Shown: positions 1 through 10,804 of the stretch, piece by piece
Numbering within the stretch: position 1 is the stretch's first letter
How the letters are laid out: each line of letters begins with the position of its first letter
Assembly (NCBI GenBank): GCA_000497125.2
Contig: CM035318.1
Coordinates: 62,001-126,000 of the forward strand
Reading direction: 5' to 3'
Source of the DNA: Spironucleus salmonicida
Lineage: Eukaryota > Fornicata > Diplomonadida > Hexamitidae
DNA length: 64,000 nucleotides
Notes under the pieces: generated by a model
What the model was told of the DNA's origin: nothing
Seen by the model: only the letters and a program-made list of their open reading frames with translations
Database searches by the model: none
Translations under genes and position numbers: made by a program

Positions 1-528
1 CGTATAATTATTGACAACAGTATAATATTTAAATTTTACGTATTAAGTAAAATAATATAGTTAAATTTAATATATTCTTTGCTATTGAAGGTAAATAAAT
101 AATAACAATTATATTAAAAATTAATGTTTAACTAGTGCTATAAAATAATAACATAATATAAAATTAACGTTTCTAAAACTAAAAAGTTAGTAATACTATC
201 CGTTTACTTCATTGTGATTTATTAATTACACATCCTTTATTGTCACAAAATTTTAATTAATGTTAAACTCTTAAATTTATACAATCAATATAGAAAATAT
301 TATGATTAATTTTGCGAATCTAGTAAATTTTATAAGAATGGGAAATACTACTCTCACTAACCAGTCTAATTTTATAAATAATCAGCGATATAATGGATTA
401 TTTATTTCCTTTAATATAAGATTTTATAAAATTTTCAGAGTTGATAAGCTAACATTTAGGATTATATCAAAGATACATTATTATTTAATACAATTATTAA
501 ATATTTTCTTTTCAAAACCACTCCAAAA
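1..528. other. Intergenic, AT-rich, no gene seen
   Basis: Very AT-rich sequence with no convincing coding frame under the TAR=Q code. A 76-codon frame at 302-532 runs into the start of the next gene, is rich in Ile, Asn and Phe, and looks like chance. The stretch presumably holds the 5' region of the gene starting at 529. Confidence 0.5.
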
Positions 529-1215
529 ATGACTCTTGTTGATCTTGCTGAAATTGATTGTCGTACGGATGATGTCAAGCTCCAATTAGTTAAATTAATT
601 GAATCCACAATTTAACTTACATCTGTTAAATCATAGCTTCCATTGGCCTCACTTCTTCCTTATTTAGTAACTTTAGATGACACTGCAGAGTTTCTATCAA
701 CATTTAACTATATACCTCTAGATTTTGCAATGATACGGATTAGACTTCTATCTAGCTATTATAACACCTTCTATACATTTATAAAAGACGTTTAGTTAGC
801 TCTTGATCACTACGAAAAGATAAGAGAACCATATGGTCTACCAAACATTCAACAATAGGCAAAAGACTAAATTACTTAAGGAATAACAAATCTTCCTTTC
901 ACATAGTTTCTTCATTAACCATTTGATTTCTAACTTCTTCTAGAAAATGAACCTATTGAATCAATCAAAACACTTTAAATCAACGAGGTGGCTTTATTTT
1001 TCAACCTTTTATAAGATTTTGATTCTGATCAAATTACAAAAATAGAATAAGTCTGTACTTAATTAAAAGTAGTGGAAAACGATCAAGTCTAGTTATCAAA
1101 ATCTGTACCTAGATTGAGTAGAAAAGTTATAGAACTTACTAAATCTATTGCTGTACCAGGTTAAATTGAGACAGCCAAAAGGAGAATTAAAATTGCTGAT
1201 GAATTAAGTAAGTGA
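529..1215 (+). CDS. Hypothetical protein, 228 aa
   Basis: Open from ATG to TGA when TAA and TAG are read as Gln; about fifteen TAR codons lie in frame. The product starts MTLVDLAEIDCRTDD and looks mostly alpha-helical, with a C-terminal half rich in Lys, Glu, Gln and Val that could form a helical bundle or short coiled coil. There is no signal peptide or membrane segment. I do not recognise a family. It is followed 65 bp later by another same-strand unknown gene. Coding status rests on the single clean frame and on amino-acid composition unlike the flanks. Confidence 0.7.
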
Positions 1216-1280
1216 GAATATTGTTACATTAATAAATAATATATAAATACATATTCTCAATAAATTATACCACTCCTTAA

Positions 1281-2102
1281 ATGAAGGAAAGTAGTATAGT
1301 AATAAATAATCATGCGGTTGATATTATCAGCTATAATTATAATAATGAGGATGAAGAAGAACCATTTTTAAAAGTAACAATAGGTTTATATGTTTTTGAT
1401 GCAGTTTTTGGCAAATACGAAGATGAAAGTTATTATATTAAGGCTTTAATTTTTGCTTCTGTATAGAAAATTTATGTTCTTTATCATATTAAGAACTTAA
1501 ACGGTAATATTTTGGGTCTTCTTAACAAGTCTACTACGAAAGTAGTATTAAACCAAGATATATTCGAAAGTGTAATAAAGTTTTACTAAGTTTAAGATAT
1601 AAACGCAACTTATATCGATGAAGAAGTTAAGATTAAATGTTAAATTGACGATTAAATAGTATTTAATTCTTTATATTATGATAATTTTATTATTGACTAA
1701 CATATTTTTTCTAGAGCTATGGCAGTTGTTTCTCTACAAACTAAATAAAGATTGTAATAGTCAGATGAAGACACATAGAGATTTGATCAAAATAAAATCC
1801 TAAAAACATAAAATGGTTAGTAACCTGCTTAAATATCTAAATTGAATATAGTGCAGAATTCTACTAAAGACATTAATAATTAATAATAGGATATTAAATA
1901 AATTTTAATAAGCTCAGGAATGAATGGAGGATTTATATTTAATTGTAAAAAATTTACTTTGGCTAATGTCCTGCTTATATTTAAAAATTTTGAGATTCTT
2001 AACTAAGATTAAATCTACTATAAGCATGACTTTTACTTTATTATTGATTGTGAAAATTATAAATCAGTTGAGAAAATAATAAATTCTGAATATATTCATT
2101 GA
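1281..2102 (+). CDS. Hypothetical protein, 273 aa
   Basis: One frame from ATG to TGA with many in-frame TAA/TAG codons. The N-terminal 150 residues alternate hydrophobic and polar residues as in a beta-rich domain; the middle is Gln/Asn-rich and low in complexity (about residues 150-205); the C-terminal 60 residues are again hydrophobic and ordered-looking. No catalytic motif, signal peptide or membrane span was recognised. It converges on the large minus-strand gene ending at 2104, with one base between the two stop codons. Confidence 0.7.
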
Positions 2103-2103
2103 A

Positions 2104-5100
2104 TCACTTAAATATTTCTTTAAGATTATAAAACTTTTATGTTTAAAATCCTTACTTTTTCTTAGCAAATGTTTCTAAAAATATGTTTCCTTTCAAAACA
2201 AGTTCTTCATGTAGATCTTGCTTAGTTTTAATAATATTCCTTTATTTGATCTATTTTGGTACATTATAATTATTTTTTAAGGTAACTGGTATAATTCTTT
2301 TTTTGCCTTCAGGATATTTTTTAAAATAATTTGGAGCTATAAAAGCTCTTTTATGAGATAATTAAGGTACAATTTCTTGCTAACAAACAACCTATTCATC
2401 AATACATATAATATTTGTTTCTATTTATGCCACCTTTTCAGTATTTTTTCCAAATATAGAAATATTGAAAAATGTACCTTCATCTAAATGTTTAATACTA
2501 GTACTATCGTCAAACTAACCTTCATCATTAACATCTTCATCAATCACACCAAGTTTAACATTAATACTAACAGCTACCTTAAATTAAGGTTCAATATTAG
2601 GTATTTCATAATCTAATGTATTAGAAGATGCTTATTAAATTTAACCTAAATAATCCTAAAATTTTATCTTATAAGATCCTAAGTTTTAGTAATTTTAAAC
2701 TATAGAATATTAACATTCACCTAGCCACGAGTAATCAAGTATTAACGGTATACAATTTAAAATGTCAAATTTATTTTTATTAATAAAATTAATATAGACA
2801 TCTTTTTGGGTAATCGGATAAACATTATAATTATACTATCTTGAATAGTTAAGAATTTTGTCCATAAAATCTAATGAATTTGATTATTTTTGGGCAATAA
2901 TGAAATAATTAGTATACAAATTAGATAGAATACAAATTTTCTCTTAATTATTTTTAATTTATGTTAAAAATTCTACACTATTTATATAATACCTACTGTG
3001 ATAAAACCCTTTCTCAGATATTTTCAATAAAAATTTAATTTTACTTGTAAAATTAGGTAAATTAATTTTTGTTTAACCTAATAATCCTGGTGTTACAATG
3101 ATATTATTATTGTCCACTTATGGTATGTTAAACTACTACTACCAAAAATTTATAGGAAGTTATTCGGATAAGTTTTTAATAATTTAAGGGTCTCTGATCT
3201 GGTTAATTGTTTCAAGTGTTTTAGCAGCTATTTCAGATATATAATCCTACAAAATAAAATTGAAAAACTAGCCTTATAAACCAAAATTACCGATATCATA
3301 AACAGTAATACTTTAAATATGTAAATATTATTTAACATCAAAAACATCAATTTCCAACAAAATTTTTAACAAAACATCATTATTATCTTAATAATATGGC
3401 AATGAAATATTAAACGATTATCCAGTTGTATATAACTACTTTATTGAAAAGCTAGATGTTTAAACTTCTACCCAAATCTTTTGTTTAGATTCAAATAAAT
3501 TATCTAAGTCAGAATCAATATCTAAATTATTAATATACAAGTACTACATTTAGTTGGAATTCTATTTGATTTCTAATAAAAAAGATACCATTGTATCATT
3601 AGTACAAAATTATCCACGCGTCATAAGTTTTAATATATTTTATTAAATTTTTTACAAAATGTTTAAATTAGACAAAAGTACTTTACGGTCTACGAAAATA
3701 AAATTATCCTCATTAAACTACAAAATAATCAGTTAAAATACAACATTTGCATCTAACCATAATATAGGTATTTAAAGACTTATTTTAAAATTAGTATCTT
3801 CAATCGTATTAATTGAGTGTTCGAAATAATATTCATGTTAGTCACTAACAATCGTAATTTTAGCAGAATAATGAGTAGCTAATTCGTGAAATTTAATTTT
3901 TTCCAAGCAAAAATCAAAAGTAAGTACTGATATTGTTTATTATTATGATGACAAATTTAGTGACCTCCCACTAGCCAATGAAAGTGAAAACGATGTATTG
4001 TCTGAATGTCCTTCATCAAATAATGGCAAATCGATTAGCTAGCTTGTTGATCGTATATTTAACCTACTAGAAAATAGTGGCTAGATTTTCGACACCTTAT
4101 TTTGCTACTTCGATTAGAATCCTGAAACACTGATAGAAACACCATTTATAATAATGTCAGTTTACTTATTTTCTAATAAATTAGATAAAATTTAATTTTT
4201 AAATAATTTTAAATTTAATTAGATATTAACTTCTTTGCCATCTTAAAATATAATCACATGAAATATCGGAGATGTATCAATAATATCTTACAACCCACCT
4301 TTTACTAAATATAATACTGTTGGTGGAAAATAAAAATAATTATCATTTAGGAATACTGATGCTATTTTTGTATCTTTATTTTGATTAATTTTAATGATAT
4401 AATTATTTAAGCCTTACATAACAACTTTTTATGTAATTTGTGAAATCTTAAGTATATTTTAAGAAATTCCATAGAATCCTACCTAACCATTAACTTTAAA
4501 GCCTAAAATTCCTTAAAATTCTCCTAATATATCCTAGTAATATTAACTAGATGAATCATATCTTTCTCTAAAAGATAACATTGGCTTGGTGATGGTGCAA
4601 ACAAAACTAATGATTGATTTAAAGTTTGATTCATCTTAGCCTTTCTATACTTTTAATAATTAATCTGGTTTGAATTGAGGTAAATTAATATCATTTAGAT
4701 TAAACTATCTTTAGAAGTAGTCAGGTGGTATGATGTCAATAAATTATTTTAAATCAGTAGACTATTTAACAAAATTCTATAAAGCTACTATTTACTTATA
4801 AACATGTTGATCTAGATAATCAATTAATAATAACTCAATCTGATGGCCTTTTTCTAAGGTACTAGTACTTTCAAATTAAATTTATTAAATAGTAATGAAT
4901 TCTACATGATCTAAAATTTAAATTTTTTGCTATACTTTAACTATAAATTCATAGCATTAAGGTAAACATAATCCATTAGTTAATTATCTATTTAAAAATT
5001 TTCTAGAAATTGATAAATAAGGCGTTTATAATTACACCCATAAGTCATCCAGCTCTAGAACATAATTACAATCTATAAACAAATTTTAAAGCTATAAAAA

Positions 5101-5478
5101 CTATATTCTATCGTAATTTTCTTATAAATCTACAATGTATTTTACTTTAAGCTTTGGGAAAATTCCTTCCTAGTCAAGTTCTTATAACATAATAATATCA
5201 TTAAGCTTTTTTATCACTATAACTTTATCTATATCAATAACTAAGAAATTTATCTATAATTGTATTAGATATTCTCCTTTTAATAAAGGTTAAATGATTG
5301 AAATTGGAATTTCAGCTTAGTTTTCTTAAGTATCTGTAATAATTGATGGAAATTCAATAATTTGATGATTTTAAATGAATTATACTATCAATTAAATATG
5401 AGAAATTTATATATCAATGCTTAGTTATTCAAAATTGAGTTTTATTAATCCATCATACAACTAATGATCTGTTTTCAT
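2104..5478 (-). CDS. Large hypothetical protein, 1124 aa, beta-rich
   Basis: A single 3.4 kb frame on the minus strand from ATG (5478) to TGA (2104), with well over 100 in-frame TAR codons read as Gln. The product is dominated by alternating hydrophobic/polar strands and lacks membrane spans or long coiled coils. It suggests repeated beta-sandwich modules such as C2-like domains, but no family signature could be confirmed. The C-terminal 60 residues are basic. The start was chosen as the first ATG after the stop of the small upstream gene at 5520, 41 bp away on the same strand. A ciliary or membrane-trafficking scaffold is only a guess. Confidence 0.75.
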
Positions 5479-5519
5479 TTAATATATAAATAATTTATAT
5501 AATTTATAAAATATAAGAA

Positions 5520-5789
5520 TCATTTTTAAAACTATTTTAATTAAGATTACAACATCTGCAACTAATTAAGATATTCACTATTAAATTCTTATCCTGCTGT
5601 TTTTTACCTAGCTAAAGCCATTTATACGAGTAGATATTTCTAATCCAATAAAAATTATATTTAATTTTATAATTTTACATTGACGTTAAGTTTTTCATCT
5701 ACATGACATTGTAATTGCTAGTTATGCTATTTTTAAAATTATACCAATACATTCAAAGCCTAATTAGATATTTCAATTTATTCAGACAT
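5520..5789 (-). CDS. Small coiled-coil protein, 89 aa
   Basis: Short minus-strand frame from ATG to TGA. The product is Gln/Leu-rich with heptad-like hydrophobic spacing through most of its length (for example NQLQMLQSQLKQFQ near the end), typical of a small alpha-helical coiled-coil protein. It lies 41 bp upstream of the 1124-aa gene and 54 bp downstream of the cyclic-nucleotide-binding-like gene, all on the same strand. Gln content is inflated by TAR codons, so low-complexity noise is possible, but the neighbours are similarly Gln-rich and clearly coding. Confidence 0.6.
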
Positions 5790-5843
5790 ATTAAACTGAA
5801 AAGTAACTAGAGTAAATAACATATATTAAATATATTATGTTTT

Positions 5844-6908
5844 TCACTCAACGGCAAGACTTTTTCCTAACTTAACATATAACTCATTTCTTTTTTTCAA
5901 TTCATCCGCATCAATCCTTAAGCATTCTACTACACCTTAACACCAGAAATCTCTTCTTTCTTCCTTCCCAATCAAAACACCCTATGCTCCAATAATCATA
6001 CCCTCCAAAACATGGTTTTCTTTAATATCTCTTTTATGTTTCTCTAATTCTTAAATTTTATTACTAGTCGTAAGGCTTACAAATTCATCTACTTTTTCTC
6101 TATCAAAAACTTCTAGAACCACATAAATTGAATTCAGAAGTTATGTTTATTTAGCAATATACTCTCCTGGTGAGAACGAACAATATTAAGCTAACTAAGA
6201 AAGCAAATCTATTTCTTCATCAGTTAATGAGATAAAATATTTCTTAACATATTGGTGGAAATAACCAGCCCCCTAGGATAACGTTTACAATTGGTTTTCA
6301 TAAATAAATTTTATGCTATTTTCTTTGGTTAAATATTAAGTTTCAGCACCTAATGGACCAGCAATAATTTCATAAGGGTGAACAGTTTCCTATTATAAAA
6401 GAGAATATTAGCAAGCAACATGGCCCGCAGTAACTTAAATATTATTAACAAAAAATGATCCTTTAGTAATTATATAAGCTTTATCTGCTGATGAATTTTT
6501 ATTAGCTATAACTTAATTTGGCTCATAAGTTACAATTTCTAAAGATGATAACACCTATTTTTATATTTCTTAGTTAAGACAGGAGAAAAAAGAGTCTTTT
6601 TATAAGATTTATTCCGGAGTTTTCCCTAAAACGTTATTGGAATCGTTTTCCGTTGCTTTAAAATTGCGCAAACGCTATGCCATTACATTGAATGGATTAT
6701 CTGGTAAATCCTACAAGGATTCTATCATCTAAGTAATAACTGGAAACATTTTTTAATCTGATAAATATTTATCTAATTCTCTATGAGAACGCTGGGCATG
6801 AGCATCAGCCAATAATGCTTTTTTGATTTATTCTGACAAAGATTGCTAAGTCGGTGCTTTTTTATCTACAGTATTCAAATCTATAATAGGTATTTCTTCA
6901 TCAGACAT
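5844..6908 (-). CDS. Cyclic-nucleotide-binding-fold protein, 354 aa
   Basis: Clean minus-strand frame. The middle contains a run typical of the cNMP-binding (CRP/PKA regulatory) beta-barrel: a helix, then YEPNQVIANKNSSADKAYII and a short turn before TKGSFFV, matching the family pattern in which a strand and an -x-G-x-x-x- turn precede YIIxxG. A second, weaker barrel follows (SFSPGEYIAKQTQLLNSIYV). The acidic and arginine residues of a true phosphate-binding cassette are not obvious, so ligand binding may be lost. The N-terminus (about residues 20-90) is helical and polar. A ciliary or kinase-regulatory role is plausible but inferred. Confidence 0.6.
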
Positions 6909-6962
6909 TTTGGCGGTCTATTATAAATATTAATATTTAGATATATAATTTATGATTATAAT

Positions 6963-7334
6963 ATGAAAGAATATATTCCTATTTCTAATGAACTATATTA
7001 ATCAATAAAAAACTCACACTGTCCTTAACGTAAACATAATGTACCTTCTAAATGGGGAGTAGATTTATCAACGAACAAACTGAAATAAATTCCCGTTTAA
7101 GAGTAACCATTATTACCTTCCATCGGATAAATAAGAGGGAAATATTAAAACTTTGGACAATTTCTTAACCTTATAGAAGAAACAGAGATAACCCCAATAG
7201 TTTAAGAACGGTTGTAAGTTTAAAGAGAAAAAAAACATAGATTGTTTGCATATAAATATACCTTAAATCAAACTAGCAAAATATAACTATAGATAAATGG
7301 AATATCATTTATTGCGTAATCACTTCTTAAATGA
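6963..7334 (+). CDS. Hypothetical basic protein, 123 aa
   Basis: Plus-strand frame from ATG to TGA with TAR=Q. The product is basic, proline-containing in its first half (MKEYIPISNELYQ) and lacks membrane spans. No family recognised. Its last 15 bases overlap the 3' end of the FHA-pseudokinase gene on the other strand, so the two genes converge and share coding DNA (7320-7334). Confidence 0.6.
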
Positions 7335-8913
7335 GATTATGTTCTAAATTATCTATATTAATATATCTTAGATATCATCATCAATAAATTAACACAATAA
7401 TGCTTCTGAATTCGAAATTTTATTAATGATAGTATTATATATTAGCTAATATTTATCTTCTAATTTTATTTTTAATTCTGTCTCAACAATACTTATTCTT
7501 AATTCGAGTTCTAAATCATTACCTAGTAAAATATCCAGTAATTTTTTCAGATCATTATTATTAATGTTTAGTTAAATTATTTCTATTATCTTATTATTTT
7601 TTAGTCTATAATATACTTGTAATAAATCTTATTTTTCTTTTTTTAAATCAAACCCAGAGAATATAGTATTATTTATCAATTTTAAGGGTTCAGGTCGAGG
7701 CTTATAGTCTCTATTTAACATTGCCTTAATAATTTTATACAAATTGGCACTATAAAATGTAGGAATCGGTTAAACTGAGCTAAAAAGTATTCCTGTAACA
7801 ATGGTTTTTTAGGATATGGGAAAAGGCTATTAAAACGAAGAAATATAATATAAAATACAGCCAATGGCAAAAATATCAGATTTTTAATTATATTATTTAT
7901 TGGTAAGAAATTCTGGAGAGTCATACACGCTTTGTTACCTCCCACAAAAAAGTTACGAAAAAATTCCTATTTTGACATTAAAATTTTAATCAAAAAATAT
8001 ATTTTCTGGATACAACGCACGATGTATTAGCTATTACTTGTGCATTGAACAGATTGCTGATAAAATTTATTAAAAAATATATAAAATTTATCCTTCCTTA
8101 AAATAAATATTCTCTATTTTAAATAGTTAAATTAATTACTCTAACGAAATATATGATGATGAATCTTCAAGAAATATTTAAAGTTCTAATCCGACTATTT
8201 AAAAATTTATTATTTATAATAGTTAAGCAGACTAATTTTTTTAATAAACTTCAATTTTTTGGAGGAACTTCTAGATAGCAGCCTCATCCTTAAATTTAAT
8301 CACTTGTTAAGTATTGTTCATTTATTGATAATTTAATAATTATATATAATTATATAATCTTGTAAATAATGAAACTCATATCATAGTTTACTTCAGATGC
8401 CTTTATTTTATCAATACCTAAGTATTAATGCTTGCCTTAAATTTTTTCTTATAATTAATAAACTAATAGATTAATAATTAATGATAAAAATTATATCTTA
8501 TAACCGTATTAAGTTAATAAAATAGCAGCCATTACCTTTAATTAAGGACAATTTTTAATTTAAGATCTCCCATTTGTATTTAAATCTTCAATTTAAAAGG
8601 TTTTACCTATAGTTTATACATAAAAATCTATCAGAATTTAAGACTTAAACATATCATAAAATTATGGCGTTCCTAAAAATATACTCGGAATAACGTAGAA
8701 AATATTACCATCAGATACTGTTAATAAAATAAAGTTTGAAGATTTTACAAGTATTGCCAGTGTAAAATCATCTTTATCTTCAAAACCTCAATTATAAATA
8801 TCCTACGAATTATAGAACTTTGCCTGTAAAACATTACCTTTCTAATTAGAACATTCTACAAATATAATAGGTTTAGAAATTTATGAGAACTTAATGTAGT
8901 ATTAATTTTGCAT
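7320..8913 (-). CDS. FHA-domain pseudokinase, 489 aa, two proposed introns
   Basis: Three minus-strand blocks join in frame: 8913-8838, 8786-8376 and 8302-7320 (1470 nt). The first part carries an FHA-like signature (FQIEDLNTNGRSQIK), the phosphothreonine-binding fold. It leads into a kinase N-lobe whose beta-3 lysine and C-helix (MIKFKDEAAIQKF) appear only when the second intron is removed. The catalytic loop reads LIHRALYPENIFF, so the HRD aspartate is Ala, and the DFG motif is replaced (KIGIFSQ). The fold is kinase but catalysis is unlikely. The FHA-plus-kinase layout recalls CHK2/Rad53. The alternative is a shorter intronless gene starting at 8321, which lacks beta-1 to beta-3. The gene overlaps its convergent neighbour by 15 bp. 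Confidence 0.6.
8303..8375 (-). other. Proposed spliceosomal intron, 73 nt
   Basis: Minus-strand GTTTCA...ACAAG. Removal joins the frame carrying the FHA domain to the frame carrying the kinase-like domain, and creates the beta-3/C-helix segment expected of a kinase N-lobe. The 3' site ACAAG resembles that of the candidate intron at 31271-31308. Confidence 0.5.
8787..8837 (-). other. Proposed spliceosomal intron, 51 nt
   Basis: Minus-strand GTAATG...TTGAG. It contains the only in-frame TGA (8788-8790) of the FHA reading frame. Its length is a multiple of three, so removal joins NQK to GFEDKDDF without a frame change and restores an uninterrupted FHA region. No transcript evidence is available. 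Confidence 0.5.
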
Positions 8914-9135
8914 TCCGTTGGTTCATTGGATTCGAGGAAATAAAAGTAGCTTCCTAGTATTTAAAGAAATTTTTATTCACTAAATGGGTAGTTTTGACAA
9001 TTGGGAATTGAAAATTAGTAAGCTTTTACGAGGAAGTCAAAGAGGATAATTTTTAGCAATGCTCCCTAAATCTGAATGATAATATATTATATAGCAAATA
9101 TTAAATTATATATTTAAACACCATTCCTTTGGTCT

Positions 9136-9280
9136 ATCATTCAGAAGTGACATGCTTAGATCAACTGTAGTACAAGTTTATACCTTAGTGAAATAAGGTA
9201 TCCAGATATTTCTGGTATTATCTTTTTTTATAACTTCAGGAAAGTTTCCGCGAAAGCATCTTTGGGAATCAACCTGCTGT
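9136..9280 (+). ncRNA. U2 spliceosomal snRNA
   Basis: The segment holds the near-invariant U2 core CTTAGATCAACTGTAGTA, including the branch-point-pairing GTAGTA, about 19 nt from a likely 5' end ATCATTC, as in other eukaryotes. It is followed by a stem IIa hairpin (TACCTTA, loop GTGAAA, TAAGGTA), a second hairpin (CCAGA, TATT, TCTGG), a T-rich Sm-like site (ATCTTTTTTTAT) and a 3' stem closed by CAGG/CCTG, then a T run. U2 pairs with the intron branch point, so the gene implies spliceosomal introns. The ends are estimated. The gene lies upstream of the SHIPPO gene at 9344 and fills an otherwise non-coding gap. Confidence 0.85.
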
Positions 9281-9343
9281 TTTTCAAATATATTTTCAAT
9301 ATAATATAATATATTTATGAGTAGTGTATTTCCATAATTTATA

Positions 9344-10003
9344 ATGTCCGCTCCAATTTAGTATGTACCTCCAAACTATGAGACACCTGCGCCAAACAGG
9401 TATAGTGTTAATAATAAATATTTAGAAAAATAAGCACCTGCTTACTCTTTTTCTTCTAGAACTCCATTACCATAATCTTAAAAAAATAATCCTGGTCCTA
9501 CAAAATATACTCCCAAATACAAAGAAGTTACACCAAGTTAACCGGAATTTTCTTTAAGATATCGCCATGCTAGACCTTAAAATAATTTACCTGGTCCAGG
9601 AGCACATAATCTAAACTTTGCTTAAGTTGATAAGACGCCAAGGTCAGCATCGCTGGGTGCCAGAACATAGCCTGGTAGTATTTTTCGAACGCCTTTTTCA
9701 CTCAAACCAGTTAAATTTGATGAGATTCAAAAGAAACCTCCTCAATATTCATTTAGAGCTAAAAGATTCAACACACTTGAGCAGAAATCTACAACATCTG
9801 AAAAACTTTCAGCAGCCAATTATTATCCAGATAAAAATTTTGGAAAACCATCAACACCATAATTCACACTTAGAAGTCGTACAACTACATGCCGAGGCCC
9901 ATCAACTCCAGGACCCGCCAAGTATGCAAACTAGCGGACAAGTTTTAGAAGAGAAGGCTTTAGCTTTGGTGGATGGAACAAATAGGGGTTTAATATTTGG
10001 TGA
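9344..10003 (+). CDS. SHIPPO/ODF3-like ciliary protein, 219 aa
   Basis: Single frame with TAR=Q. The product contains repeated Pro-Gly-Pro motifs with downstream Tyr or equivalent, for example NPGPTKYTPKYKEV, LPGPGAHNL and STPGPAKYAN, the STPGPxxY signature of SHIPPO repeats found in ODF3/CIMAP proteins bound to axonemal or cortical microtubules. It is Pro/Ser/Arg/Lys-rich and has no globular enzyme domain. A length near 220 aa is normal for the family. It agrees with the other ciliary genes in the window. A 143-codon standard-code frame inside it is a shadow. Confidence 0.85.
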
Positions 10004-10152
10004 ATACTTTTTATTGTTTCTTAATAAAGTCACCAATTTAAAGAAATAAAATGAAAATGTATTACTAAAGGTATATATACCACATGTAAAACTTTCACAT
10101 CAAAAGTAAGGTCATCAATCGTGTGTAAATTATATGCTTTTACGCTGGATAA

Positions 10153-10557
10153 TCATTTTATTTAATCTCGTAAGTTGACTTTTAAAATCTAATTCAATTT
10201 TTAGTTCTGTTAATATTTTTGTTTAATAATGATTAGGGCATTGATTAAATTAACTAAGGTCATCTGGTTTCGTTTAAAACTCGACCATTAACCTTATTTA
10301 TGATATATATGACTCCTCAGGCCTATACTCATCTAGACCATGTTTTATTGCATTGTTTGCATCTACTTTTGCAAAGGTAACGGAGTTTTACTTGTCAAAT
10401 TAATGGCTTTTAACATTTCGGTTATGTTATCTATATATTATTGGGCCAATATTAGATTCTATTTAATATTTATATTAATAGAACCTATTTGATTAAATTT
10501 AGTCTCTTTAGTTTTTAAGGTGGATATCTATTAAAATTACTATACTTTCGAGGTCAT
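10153..10557 (-). CDS. Small helical protein, 134 aa
   Basis: Minus-strand frame from ATG (10557) to TGA. The product MTSKVQQFQQISTLKTKET... is helical and rich in Gln, Asn and Lys, with amphipathic stretches (ILAQQYIDNITEMLKAI; LQKQMQTMQQNM). An upstream in-frame ATG at 10623 would add about 22 residues. No family recognised; a small coiled-coil subunit is the most that can be said. It lies downstream of the CFAP92-like gene on the same strand. Confidence 0.5.
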
Positions 10558-10804
10558 GGACTTTAATAATAAGAAGTATAAAACTGGTTATATCCCAAAT
10601 ACTAAGGACCAGTTTATTTACATACTGCTTAAAATGATGATCGTATATCATAGATGCCTGATAGGATACTATTAGAAAATAATATGCTTTACAATGTATG
10701 TGTTTTGGAATAGCCAAGCTGCTATGTCTAAGCTAAGATATTTACTAAGTTTTATGAGCTCATTAATTAAATGAATATCTCTGTATTACCATATAATATA
10801 AAAG

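Noticed and set aside
302-532. 76-codon ORF
   Set aside because: Low-complexity Ile/Asn/Phe composition, overlaps the start of the supported gene at 529, no motif.
8788-8790. In-frame TGA in the FHA region, read as a pseudogene sign or UGA recoding
   Set aside because: All other genes use TGA strictly as stop, and a frame-preserving GT..AG intron of 51 nt removes it and improves the FHA sequence, so splicing is the simpler reading.
9618-10049. 143-codon plus-strand ORF in the standard code
   Set aside because: It is an out-of-frame shadow of the SHIPPO-repeat gene at 9344-10003; the STPGPxxY repeats lie in the other frame.
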